Origin: Brasilonema sennae CENA114 | GTDB lineage: Bacteria; Cyanobacteriota; Cyanobacteriia; Cyanobacteriales; Nostocaceae | Assembly (NCBI RefSeq): GCF_006968745.1 | Contig: NZ_CP030118.1 | Location: 7,156,253-7,220,252 of the forward strand | Length of the DNA stretch: 64,000 bases | Direction of reading: 5' to 3' | Part shown: piece by piece, positions 18,470-26,364 of the stretch | Numbering within the stretch: the first letter of the stretch is position 1 | How the letters are laid out: each line of letters begins with the position of its first letter | Notes under the pieces: model-generated | Databases searched by the model: none | What the model saw: only the letters and a program-made list of their open reading frames with translations | Told to the model about the DNA's origin: nothing | Position numbers and translations under genes: made by a program

Positions 18470-19837
18470 TACACCCTTGGCTTCTAGTACGGATGCTACT
18501 CGTAAAATTAGCGCTTCATTATAAGGTGCAGCTATCAATTGTATACCCAAAGGTAGAGCATTTGGGCGCACAATTGGAACTGATAAAACAGGTAAGCCGA
18601 TGAAAGATAATGGTTGAGTGAACAATCCCAAATGAGGACGGACAAGAATTTCTTCTCCATCTAAAATCATGGTTTCTTGACCAATGAACGGTGCAGAAAT
18701 AGGTGTAGTTGGAGCAAGAATGACATCTACCTTTTGAAAGATTTCTCTAACTTTATCTCTGTACCATCGACGAAAGCGCTGCGCTTGAATGTACCAGCTA
18801 CTAGGTATCAAAGCACCTGCGAGAAAGCGATCGCGTGTTGCTGGATCAAAATCTTGAGGACGCAATCGCAATTTCTCCAAATGCAAATTTGCCCCCTCAC
18901 AAGCTGTGATCACAAACGCTGCTGCACGGGCGCGATGCGCTTCAGGAATTGTGACATACTGGGTAACACCCAAAGCATCAGCAATATTTTGGACTGCTTC
19001 TAATGCTTCAGGACTTGCACCTTTTTCAAAATAATCACCTGCAATAGCAATTCTTAAATTTTCTATACTTTGTCTTGACATTGCATCCAACATCTGCGAT
19101 TGAAGACGCTTTGTACAAACTGGATCTCTCTCATCTTCCCCCTGAAGCACATCAAACGCCGTTGTAATATCCCGCACCGAACGCGCAAATGGTCCAATGT
19201 GGTCTAAACTATTGGAAAATAATGCTACTCCAGCACGTGACAACCGTCCATAAGTCGGCTTCAAACCATAAACACCACACAAAGCTCCAGGAACGCGGAT
19301 GGAACCATTCGTATCAGAACCCAATGTCAGTGGAACTAAATTAGCTGCGATCGCCGCCGCCGATCCACCCGATGAACCACCAGCTATCCGCTTTAAATCA
19401 TGCGGATTATGTGTAGTACCATAATGGAAATTTTCCGTCACAAATCCATAGGCGTACTCATCCATATTCAAAGCGCCTACAAGTACGGCACCCGCTTGCT
19501 TCAACCTGGCGATCGCTGTTGCATCCTGAGTTGCTGGAGGATTTTCCGCGTTGATTTTTGCACCAGCAAGAGTCGTTAAGCCAGCGATATCAAAAAGATT
19601 TTTGACAGCGAAAGGCACACCAGCCAAACAACCAGGATTTTTACCTTGGGCAATTTCTCTATCAATTCGTTCTGCATCTCGCGAAGCAGTATCAGCAGTG
19701 ATGGTTGTAAAACAATTGAGTTCATTATCCCGCGCGGCAATTCTTTGTAAAGCAGCTTTGGTAACTTCCACCGCACTCACTTTACCTTCTCGCACAGCAG
19801 CCGCGATCGCAACAGCATCAGCTTGTTCTAAACTCAT
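18458..19837 (-). CDS. atzE: AtzE-type amidase (amidase-signature family)
   Basis: This 459-aa amidase has the complete Ser-Ser-Lys triad: Lys79 in PFAVKN, Ser155 in the GGSSGGS motif and nucleophile Ser179 in SDTNGSIRVP. The gene starts inside the stop codon of a DUF4089 (AtzG-like) gene (ATGA overlap), the arrangement of the AtzE-AtzG complex, which is related to GatA-GatC and hydrolyses 1-carboxybiuret in cyanuric-acid breakdown. No cyanuric acid hydrolase or allophanate hydrolase lies in this window, so the true substrate may be another small carboxamide or a purine breakdown product. The complex assignment is good; the substrate is not. Confidence 0.85.
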   Translation of the reverse strand: MSLEQADAVAIAAAVREGKVSAVEVTKAALQRIAARDNELNCFTTITADTASRDAERIDREIAQGKNPGCLAGVPFAVKNLFDIAGLTTLAGAKINAENPPATQDATAIARLKQAGAVLVGALNMDEYAYGFVTENFHYGTTHNPHDLKRIAGGSSGGSAAAIAANLVPLTLGSDTNGSIRVPGALCGVYGLKPTYGRLSRAGVALFSNSLDHIGPFARSVRDITTAFDVLQGEDERDPVCTKRLQSQMLDAMSRQSIENLRIAIAGDYFEKGASPEALEAVQNIADALGVTQYVTIPEAHRARAAAFVITACEGANLHLEKLRLRPQDFDPATRDRFLAGALIPSSWYIQAQRFRRWYRDKVREIFQKVDVILAPTTPISAPFIGQETMILDGEEILVRPHLGLFTQPLSFIGLPVLSVPIVRPNALPLGIQLIAAPYNEALILRVASVLEAKGVLCV

Positions 19838-20022
19838 GGCTCAAAAATAGAAGCTGCTTCAATTGTCTCAGGTAAGGGAAACTCATTTACAACTTGAGCG
19901 ATCGCCATAATTCTCTCAAAATTCGCTATTACCCCATCTCGATACTCATCCCTTAATTCCAAATCTAACAACAAAGCCATCAAATCCACATACTCCCCTA
20001 CATTCAACCCCTTACCTTCCAT
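19834..20022 (-). CDS. atzG: AtzG-like small subunit (DUF4089)
   Basis: A frame is open from 20112, but its first 30 residues overlap the upstream DUF952 gene and look non-native (PPRTPRKRGGE). The internal ATG at 20022 gives 62 aa beginning EGKGLNVGEYVDLMALLL, which fits the DUF4089 family: a helical hairpin with LELRDEYRDGVIANFERI. In characterised systems this GatC-like subunit stabilises AtzE. It overlaps atzE by 4 bases, so the two are translationally coupled. Confidence 0.8.
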   Translation of the reverse strand: MEGKGLNVGEYVDLMALLLDLELRDEYRDGVIANFERIMAIAQVVNEFPLPETIEAASIFEP

Positions 20023-20065
20023 CTCTCCTCCTCTCTTCCTTGGGGTCCTTGGCGGTTTATTCCAT

Positions 20066-20401
20066 TCAAATATTTTTTGGCAATCTAAACAAGCCATCTT
20101 CACCTGGTTCAAAATCGATCACCTTGAACACAGCATCAACATTCAAAGCACCATAGATATGAGGAAACAGTTCTTCCTCGACACCTTCATAGCGAATTGC
20201 AGCGTGAACTTTATCAGAGTTGATCAAAAGGAGTACCAATCCTTTTTTATTGGGAAAAAATGTGTTTGCGACTTTTATAATTTGTGTTGGCGTTGAACAG
20301 TGGATAAAGCCTTCAGAGTCAAGGGTATCACCTTGATATGTTCCAACGAGTTTGGCTTGTTCCCATTGTTCTCGTTGAGTAATGTGTAGGATCGTAGTCA
20401 T
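20066..20401 (-). CDS. DUF952 family protein
   Basis: From ATG 20401 the product is 111 aa. It opens with TTILHITQREQWEQAK and contains EGFIHCSTPTQ and a C-terminal PHIYGALNVDAV segment, the conserved core of DUF952, whose fold is related to ADP-ribosyltransferase-like domains with an invariant His-Cys-Ser motif. Function is not established. A longer frame opens at 20434 but overlaps the sigma-factor gene. It lies upstream of atzG-atzE in the same direction and may be co-transcribed. Confidence 0.8.
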   Translation of the reverse strand: MTTILHITQREQWEQAKLVGTYQGDTLDSEGFIHCSTPTQIIKVANTFFPNKKGLVLLLINSDKVHAAIRYEGVEEELFPHIYGALNVDAVFKVIDFEPGEDGLFRLPKNI

Positions 20402-20412
20402 GAGTTTCTTGC

Positions 20413-21168
20413 TTAAATCACATCTTTCATACAATACTCCTTTAACTGTGAAGAAAACTTCTTTATGGATCGATAATAAAAAATACTAATTGTTGGAATC
20501 TTGACACCAAATTCTGCTGAAATCTTCTTCCAGGTTTTTCCGGAAATTCGTCGCTGCGCCAAGGCTTGAAAGTTAACGACAGGACATTTTGCCATACGTT
20601 TTCGTTTAAAAAGGTTTTCTGGATCAGAGTTTATATATTCCTTAAGTCTTTCTGTGATGTCTGGTTCTGATTCAGGTTCGACAAAATTATATGAGTCTGT
20701 AACAAGAATTTGTGGTACTCTTTGTTGATAGAATATTTTGCGGATAGCTTCCTGAAAAAATCGCCGCGAGAAAAGAAAATTGACCCATGTCATGACTGAA
20801 CCACGCTCAGGATCATACTTGTTAATATTTTGACAGATATACAGCAAGAGTTCTTGGTGTGCTTCCTCATAAATCTCTTGATAAATAGCTGCTGAGAATT
20901 GACTTCTTTGCGGATGGAAAAGTTTACCATATTGCATAATACCATTTACTAGTCTTGTCAGAGCTAGCTGTCGTTCACGACTTAACGGTGGATACTGCTG
21001 AGCTATCTTCGCAAGTTCTTTAAGATACTCATCTTTTTTATTTAGCAGTAATTTCTGGGACTCTTCTGCAACTGTCGTCGATTGGTGATTTTCGTCCCAA
21101 GCCTGTGTGTGTGATGGGTTGCATGCTAGATGTCTGATAGCTTTGTCTTGTTGTAAATCTTTGTTCAT
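20413..21168 (-). CDS. Sigma-70 family RNA polymerase sigma factor, alternative type
   Basis: This 251-aa protein contains PPLSRERQLALTRLV, EIYEEAHQELLLYI and NINKYDPERGSVMTWV, the region-2-like core of an alternative sigma-factor group restricted to cyanobacteria, followed by a C-terminal helix-turn-helix-like segment (SGKTWKKISAEFGVKIPTIS) that could be region 4. No anti-sigma factor is adjacent. It is transcribed divergently from a STAND ATPase, with about 150 bp between the two starts. Its regulon is unknown. Confidence 0.8.
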   Translation of the reverse strand: MNKDLQQDKAIRHLACNPSHTQAWDENHQSTTVAEESQKLLLNKKDEYLKELAKIAQQYPPLSRERQLALTRLVNGIMQYGKLFHPQRSQFSAAIYQEIYEEAHQELLLYICQNINKYDPERGSVMTWVNFLFSRRFFQEAIRKIFYQQRVPQILVTDSYNFVEPESEPDITERLKEYINSDPENLFKRKRMAKCPVVNFQALAQRRISGKTWKKISAEFGVKIPTISIFYYRSIKKFSSQLKEYCMKDVI

Positions 21169-21319
21169 GGTAGATACAGAAAACTAATTCGTTAGTTTGT
21201 AGACTCTTGATTGAATCTGAAAAGATAGTACGTGGAGTCAAAGTTAGGATTCATCTAAGGAAGATTAGGGATTTTGGTTAGGTTAAAATTAACGAACAGA
21301 ATAATGACAATTTCCAGTC

Positions 21320-22693
21320 ATGGTATCTACTCAAGAGCCGTTTTCCGAAGCGGCAAATAACTGGGATTTAGAAAGGTTGTATATAGATCTGGCAGATGCA
21401 AAGCGACAAGTCGCACCCCCACGGGCAAAACCAGGGCTGACAGAAGTCGAAAAAACTCACCTACGGGGATTACTCTGCCGTTATCATCCAGAGGACATTG
21501 CTAACAGGCTCAATAAGGATAGAAGTGGAATTGTTGTTGACTTGAGTCGTACTTTATACCGCTATACGGAAAAATTGACAAATCGAGAAGAAAAGACACT
21601 CAGACACTGGGGAGATATTGCTAACTGGTTGGAAGCAGCAGGATATAAAACGACTGAACCACCAGCACAGCAAATAGTAGATTGGGGTGAAGCGCCTGAA
21701 GTTTCAGTTTTTCATGGACGTAATACAGAACTAGAAACGCTTAATCGATGGATTGTGAGCGATCGCTGCCGTGTGGTAGCAATAATAGGGATGGCAGGAA
21801 TTGGTAAAACCACGATAGCTGTAAGAATTGCAGAGCAAATTCAGGATGAGTTTGAGTATCTAGTTTGGCGAGCGCTACCCGATAAGCCTCCACCATTATC
21901 AGAAATTCTGCTAAATATCATTAGTTTCCTGTCTGATGAACAAAGCACCGATTCATCTAACAACGTGGATGATCTGATCTCAAAGTTGCTCAAAGTTCTG
22001 CGTCAGCATCGGGTTTTATTAATTCTCGATAATTGGGAGACAGTTTTGGGGGGTGATGGCGCGGGACGTTATCAACCTGGATATGAAAAATACGGTGAAT
22101 TGCTGCAGCGAATTGCACAACAAAACCATAAAAGTTGTCTGGTGCTCACCAGCCAAGAAAGACCAGAAACACTGACCTCGTGTGAAGGAACAACGGTGAA
22201 GTTACGGAAGCTGGAAGGTTTAGACGAGGTAGCAGCTACAGAAATCTTTAGGACAGAGAATCTAAAGTTTGCAGCCGAAGATGCAACAAGGCTAATCAAT
22301 ATGTATCGCGGTAATCCTCTGGCGTTGATCCACATCTCTAAAATGATTCAAGAGTTATTTGATGGTAGTGTCACCGAGTTTTTAAGAATAAATACAATTG
22401 TGGTACCGCCGCCGATTGAAATGCTGCTTAGACAACGGCTCGAAAGACTACCTGAATGGGAAAAAGAAATTTTATGCTGTCTTGCTAGTGAAGCGATATG
22501 GCTTGACTCTGACACGGTGCGATCGCGGATGTCATCTGAGATATCAACTGGAGAATTTCTGCAACAGTTGTATTCTTTATGCCAGCGATCGTTCATAGAG
22601 AAATGCAAACAAGATGGCAAAGTCTTGTTCACCCTCCAGCCTGTTGTGAGTAAGTGTGTTCAGCGCTATTTTAATGGTCGCCAGCAACTTTGA
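21320..22693 (+). CDS. STAND/NB-ARC-type ATPase with N-terminal helix-turn-helix-like domain
   Basis: This 457-aa protein has an N-terminal domain (about 1-110) of the type found at the start of many cyanobacterial signalling ATPases (LTEVEKTHLRGLL, PEDIANRL). An NB-ARC ATPase follows: Walker A GMAGIGKTT (157-165), Walker B LLILDN (233-238), and the GNPLAL motif. A winged-helix-like tail ends the protein, and the WD40 or TPR repeats that usually follow are absent. It may therefore be a signalling or transcription regulator rather than a repeat-based sensor, or a shortened relative. It is divergent from the sigma factor. Confidence 0.85.
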   Translation: MVSTQEPFSEAANNWDLERLYIDLADAKRQVAPPRAKPGLTEVEKTHLRGLLCRYHPEDIANRLNKDRSGIVVDLSRTLYRYTEKLTNREEKTLRHWGDIANWLEAAGYKTTEPPAQQIVDWGEAPEVSVFHGRNTELETLNRWIVSDRCRVVAIIGMAGIGKTTIAVRIAEQIQDEFEYLVWRALPDKPPPLSEILLNIISFLSDEQSTDSSNNVDDLISKLLKVLRQHRVLLILDNWETVLGGDGAGRYQPGYEKYGELLQRIAQQNHKSCLVLTSQERPETLTSCEGTTVKLRKLEGLDEVAATEIFRTENLKFAAEDATRLINMYRGNPLALIHISKMIQELFDGSVTEFLRINTIVVPPPIEMLLRQRLERLPEWEKEILCCLASEAIWLDSDTVRSRMSSEISTGEFLQQLYSLCQRSFIEKCKQDGKVLFTLQPVVSKCVQRYFNGRQQL

Positions 22694-23048
22694 GCTAATA
22701 GCCATAGTAGCCGTACGGTGGGCACTGCTCACAATCTAGAAAGAAGGTTTTGAGGGAACGGTAAGCAGTGCCCACCTTACAAAAATTGAATGCAAATGCA
22801 AATCGCTAAATAGCTTAACCAAATTAAATGTAAGATGTTATTGCATAAGCGCAAACCGTCCTGTAAGCATACGCGTAGCGTCCGCATGATTGCCCTGAGC
22901 AATCGCAAGAATCGTATTTTATATTTTTCAATGTTGATCTACTTATAAAGTATTATTTTCAGATCGTAATAATTCAGACGATTTTCTGGCTAATTTCAGT
23001 AGCGTTATTAACCAGAAAATCCACACAATTTTAGCATCTTACCGAACT
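22694..23048. other. Intergenic region with a 16-bp inverted repeat
   Basis: ggtgggcactgctcac (22717-22732) and gtaagcagtgcccacc (22761-22776) pair with one mismatch around a 28-base loop. There is no T-run, so it is more like a dispersed palindromic element than a strong terminator, though it lies about 25 bp after the STAND gene and could end its transcript. The rest holds no gene. Confidence 0.7.
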
Positions 23049-25445
23049 ATGCCCTACTGTATAAATCCTGAGTGTCAAAGTCGTGATAATCCAGATAATG
23101 TCAATGCCTGCCAATACTGTGGAAATCTTTTACTTATCAATAATCGCTACAGTTTGATTCAACAACTAAGTAATAATTATTATACTTGTACACAGGTTTT
23201 TGAAGTTGAAGATAGTCAGAATCTGGGAACACGAAAAATTCTCAAAGCCATACACAACAATGGTATACGATTAACTGATGGTAGAGAATTTTTCACAGAC
23301 TTAACAAGACTCTTCCGACGAGAACAATCAATTCTCGTACACTTGGAACATCCGGGTATCCCTAGAGGAGAAGCCTATTTCTCATTATTGCTCAACAACG
23401 GTCAGGAACTGCACTGCTTAGTTATGGAAAAAATTGAGGGGCAGAACCTGGAACAGTGGTTGGGTGAACATGGAGCTATTAACGAAAGACAAGCGCTGGA
23501 GTGGCTAAAACAACTTGCCACAATTTTGGATTTCATCCATCAACAAAACTGGTTTCATCGAGATATTAAGCCATCCAATATCATGCGACGACCGAATGGA
23601 CAGCTGGTGTTGATTGATTTTGGTACAATCAGGCAGATAACTGGAACCGTTGTCAGTGGAGGTCGTAGCACACAGATTTACTCACCAGGCTATACGCCTC
23701 CCGAACAAATAGACGGGCGAGCAGTGCTGCAATCTGATTTCTATGCGCTCGGACGGACTTTCGTGTATTTGCTTACCGGTATCCAGCCCAGCGACATACA
23801 GCTGGATATCTCAGTTTGGGAAAGAAGTACTCGGTATCCTGTTTCCGATTATCTTGTGAACTTGATTAATCGCCTAATGGCATTTGAGCGTAGTCGTCGT
23901 CCTAACAATGCCACAGTGATTTTAACAGATTTAGATTCCATTCACCCGCCGCTGCCGAGACCTTCGTTTAATGGTCGTAGGAGGCTGCAGATATGGCGGC
24001 GGATTAAGGGTTTGCTTCCGGTGTTGTTGTTGATAGTACTGCTGTTCGCTTTCTACAACTTCTACAACAGCAAAACAGCTTGCAACTCATTCACAGAAGA
24101 ATATTTAAGCTTTGGCGAAAGAATTCTAGATAAGCAGGATCTGCAATACAAAAGGGATGGCGCTTCGGAAGTAAAAAGATGTAACTACCCTGAAGCAGTA
24201 GAGTTTTTCAAAAATGCCTGGAGGGATAACCAGGGTCCTCCTGACCCTGAAACCTTGATTTACTTCAACAACGCCACGATTAATGAGCTTAATCAAGGAA
24301 AAATTCCGAAAAACAAAATTTACACGATTGCTGTGGCCGCTCCCCTGAGCTCTAATGACTCACAAACTGCTGACCAAGGCAGGGAGTTACTGCGTGGAGT
24401 TGCCCAAGCCCAACACGAGGCGATAAATCCGATCCCGACAAATCAGGACAAGTTCTATCTCCAAGTTTTGATAGCGAATGATGAAGATAAAGATGAGCAA
24501 GCAAAGGAAATCGCCGAAAAACTGGTCAAAGAAAAGGATATCCTGGCGGTTGTAGGTCACTTTTCCAGTGAGAGCACCAATGCGGTTCTGCAAACTTATG
24601 GAGAGAATAAGTTGGTGTTAGTTTCTCCTACCAGTACGTCAGTAAAGTTAAAGAGCGATTTCTTCTTTCGTACTGTTCCTAGTGATCAAAAAGCTGCCGA
24701 AAAGTTGGCGACATATCTGAAAGATAAAGCCAAAAAAAAGAAACTAGCAATCTTGTCGAGTGGTGACAGTGAGTATAGTAAATCTCTGAAGGAGGAATTA
24801 TCGAATGTTTTCAAGAATTCTGGAGATGTTGTGGGCGACTCTAAGAACTTTGATTTGTCTAGCCGCCAGAAATTCTATCCATCAACTGCTCTCGAAGAAG
24901 CTAAAAAGCAAAAAGCCACAGCAATTACTCTCATTCCTGGTGGGAGGGAAAAGACTGCATTTGACAACGCTCTAAAGGTCATCAAATCTGACAAATACCC
25001 CGACTTAATCATGGTTGCAGGAGATAGCCTTTATCTAGAGCGAGTAAAGATAGAAACGGGAGAAAACGCAGTCAGTCGTCACTTAGTGGTAGCGATTCCA
25101 TGGCACAGACTCTCTAACCCTAATTCAACAGTTCTCAAATCGGCGGAATCTTTATGGAAAACAAAGGATGTGAGTTGGCGTACCGCTGCAGCCTATGATG
25201 CCACTAATGTACTCATCGAAGCTATAAAAAAACAGCGACAGCCTAGCCGAAAGGGTGTTCAGCAAGTATTATCCAGCAAAAAATTCCAAGTTCAAGGTGC
25301 AACGGGAGACATTAAGTTTGAGGGGAGCGATCGCGCTAACGCTAATATTGCCTTAGTGAAAGTTTTACCTTATTGTTCACCTCGTTCGGGCTACTACTTT
25401 GTCCCTGTAAACTATGGCGCAACTTGCTTTCAACCCACTCCCTAG
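23049..25445 (+). CDS. Transmembrane Ser/Thr kinase fused to a periplasmic substrate-binding-protein domain
   Basis: This 798-aa protein has a zinc ribbon (Cys4, Cys9, Cys21, Cys24), a Hanks kinase domain (HRDIKPSN 170-177, DFG at 190-192, YSPGYTPPEQ), a single membrane segment (about 320-337) and a long outer region. From about residue 420 the outer part resembles a type I periplasmic binding protein of the branched-chain amino acid transporter family (YTIAVAAPLSSN, ILAVVGHFSSESTNAVL, LVLVSPTSTS, WRTAAAYDATNVLIEAI). The layout implies a one-piece receptor kinase: ligand binding outside, phosphorylation inside. The kinase glycine loop is poorly conserved (LSNNYYTCTQVF), but the nucleotide-binding Lys66 and catalytic Asp residues are present. 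Confidence 0.9.
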   Translation: MPYCINPECQSRDNPDNVNACQYCGNLLLINNRYSLIQQLSNNYYTCTQVFEVEDSQNLGTRKILKAIHNNGIRLTDGREFFTDLTRLFRREQSILVHLEHPGIPRGEAYFSLLLNNGQELHCLVMEKIEGQNLEQWLGEHGAINERQALEWLKQLATILDFIHQQNWFHRDIKPSNIMRRPNGQLVLIDFGTIRQITGTVVSGGRSTQIYSPGYTPPEQIDGRAVLQSDFYALGRTFVYLLTGIQPSDIQLDISVWERSTRYPVSDYLVNLINRLMAFERSRRPNNATVILTDLDSIHPPLPRPSFNGRRRLQIWRRIKGLLPVLLLIVLLFAFYNFYNSKTACNSFTEEYLSFGERILDKQDLQYKRDGASEVKRCNYPEAVEFFKNAWRDNQGPPDPETLIYFNNATINELNQGKIPKNKIYTIAVAAPLSSNDSQTADQGRELLRGVAQAQHEAINPIPTNQDKFYLQVLIANDEDKDEQAKEIAEKLVKEKDILAVVGHFSSESTNAVLQTYGENKLVLVSPTSTSVKLKSDFFFRTVPSDQKAAEKLATYLKDKAKKKKLAILSSGDSEYSKSLKEELSNVFKNSGDVVGDSKNFDLSSRQKFYPSTALEEAKKQKATAITLIPGGREKTAFDNALKVIKSDKYPDLIMVAGDSLYLERVKIETGENAVSRHLVVAIPWHRLSNPNSTVLKSAESLWKTKDVSWRTAAAYDATNVLIEAIKKQRQPSRKGVQQVLSSKKFQVQGATGDIKFEGSDRANANIALVKVLPYCSPRSGYYFVPVNYGATCFQPTP

Positions 25446-25498
25446 CTCTTACGCTTTTTAGAGCAAATTCCTACAGTGGTCATTATCTATCCTACTAA

Positions 25499-25921
25499 TT
25501 ATGTTTCCGATTGTATGATTTTACAAATTTCATCCATTAAAGATTCTTGCTCAGTCGGTTCATCAGGGCAGAATTCTAAACTTAATTCATTTTGATTATG
25601 GTTGATAACTGATATACATATCTTCATTTTCAGTTGTCCTTTTTGCCAGCCATATCCACCAACTCTAAGAATCTGACAATCTGTAACATAGTTATGTTGA
25701 ATTTCCATTAAATTTATCTTCTTTTGCCCAATAGATAGTTTCCTAAAAATTTCCACCATTGAGACACCAGGATATAAACTTGTGTATTCATAAATATGCT
25801 GCTGTAACTTATTTCTGATTTCTTCCTCAATCACCTCTTTTAATCTACAGACTTTAAAAGAATCTTTTCCTATAAGTACAACGTCGTCCTCACATTCGAG
25901 TGGTGTAAAATTTTCATTCAT
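25499..25921 (-). CDS. KGK-domain protein
   Basis: This 140-aa protein matches the KGK family (PF08872-like): DDVVLIGKDSFKV near the start, then a YGWQKGQLKMKI motif and the ending LEFCPDEP. The family is restricted to cyanobacteria, and its function is unknown. It has no membrane segment. It is convergent with the receptor-kinase gene, with about 50 bp between them. Confidence 0.8.
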   Translation of the reverse strand: MNENFTPLECEDDVVLIGKDSFKVCRLKEVIEEEIRNKLQQHIYEYTSLYPGVSMVEIFRKLSIGQKKINLMEIQHNYVTDCQILRVGGYGWQKGQLKMKICISVINHNQNELSLEFCPDEPTEQESLMDEICKIIQSET

Positions 25922-26078
25922 AATTAACGCAAGTTTCAGTTGTAAACTCAGTCATTTAACCTCATAATTTAACCTGACTTCATAGTAGATTCTGCCAATT
26001 TTATGACATCAACAAAACTTTAGTCCTTGCTTTTAATTTCTCTGTGTATTTATGTGGTTTTCTATTCAAAAAATGACT

Positions 26079-26298
26079 TAGCTCAGATCTTGCACCATAC
26101 TTTTCGTCCGCCAATAAATAAATTTCTTAGCTGAAAGTCTAAGTCCGTTAAAACGGACTGAGTAAATTTTCCAGGAGGCACTGCGTTGGGCGGGTTTCCC
26201 GACTTGAAGCATGTGCCGTTCCGTTTTAACGGACTTGGTTTATGAGCCACGAACTTTAGTTCTGGGCGTACTCAGCCGGAGGTGCAAGATCTGAGTTA
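26079..26298. mobile_element. MITE-like element with terminal inverted repeats and TA flanks
   Basis: The left end (gctcagatcttgcacc, from 26081) and right end (ggtgcaagatctgagt, ending 26296) are inverted repeats with one mismatch and a perfect 15-bp core. Both are flanked by TA (26079-26080 and 26297-26298), as expected for Tc1/mariner-IS630-type insertions. The roughly 215-bp interior has no gene but contains a second inverted pair built on aagtccgttaaaacggact and ccgttttaacggactt. It is probably non-autonomous. Absence of a transposase and the TIR/TA pattern support the MITE call. Confidence 0.75.
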
Positions 26299-26364
26299 GA
26301 TCATGATAGTAAAATTACTTGTAAAAACTTCTTTGTAGTAATGACTAAAGTCCTCACCACCAAC

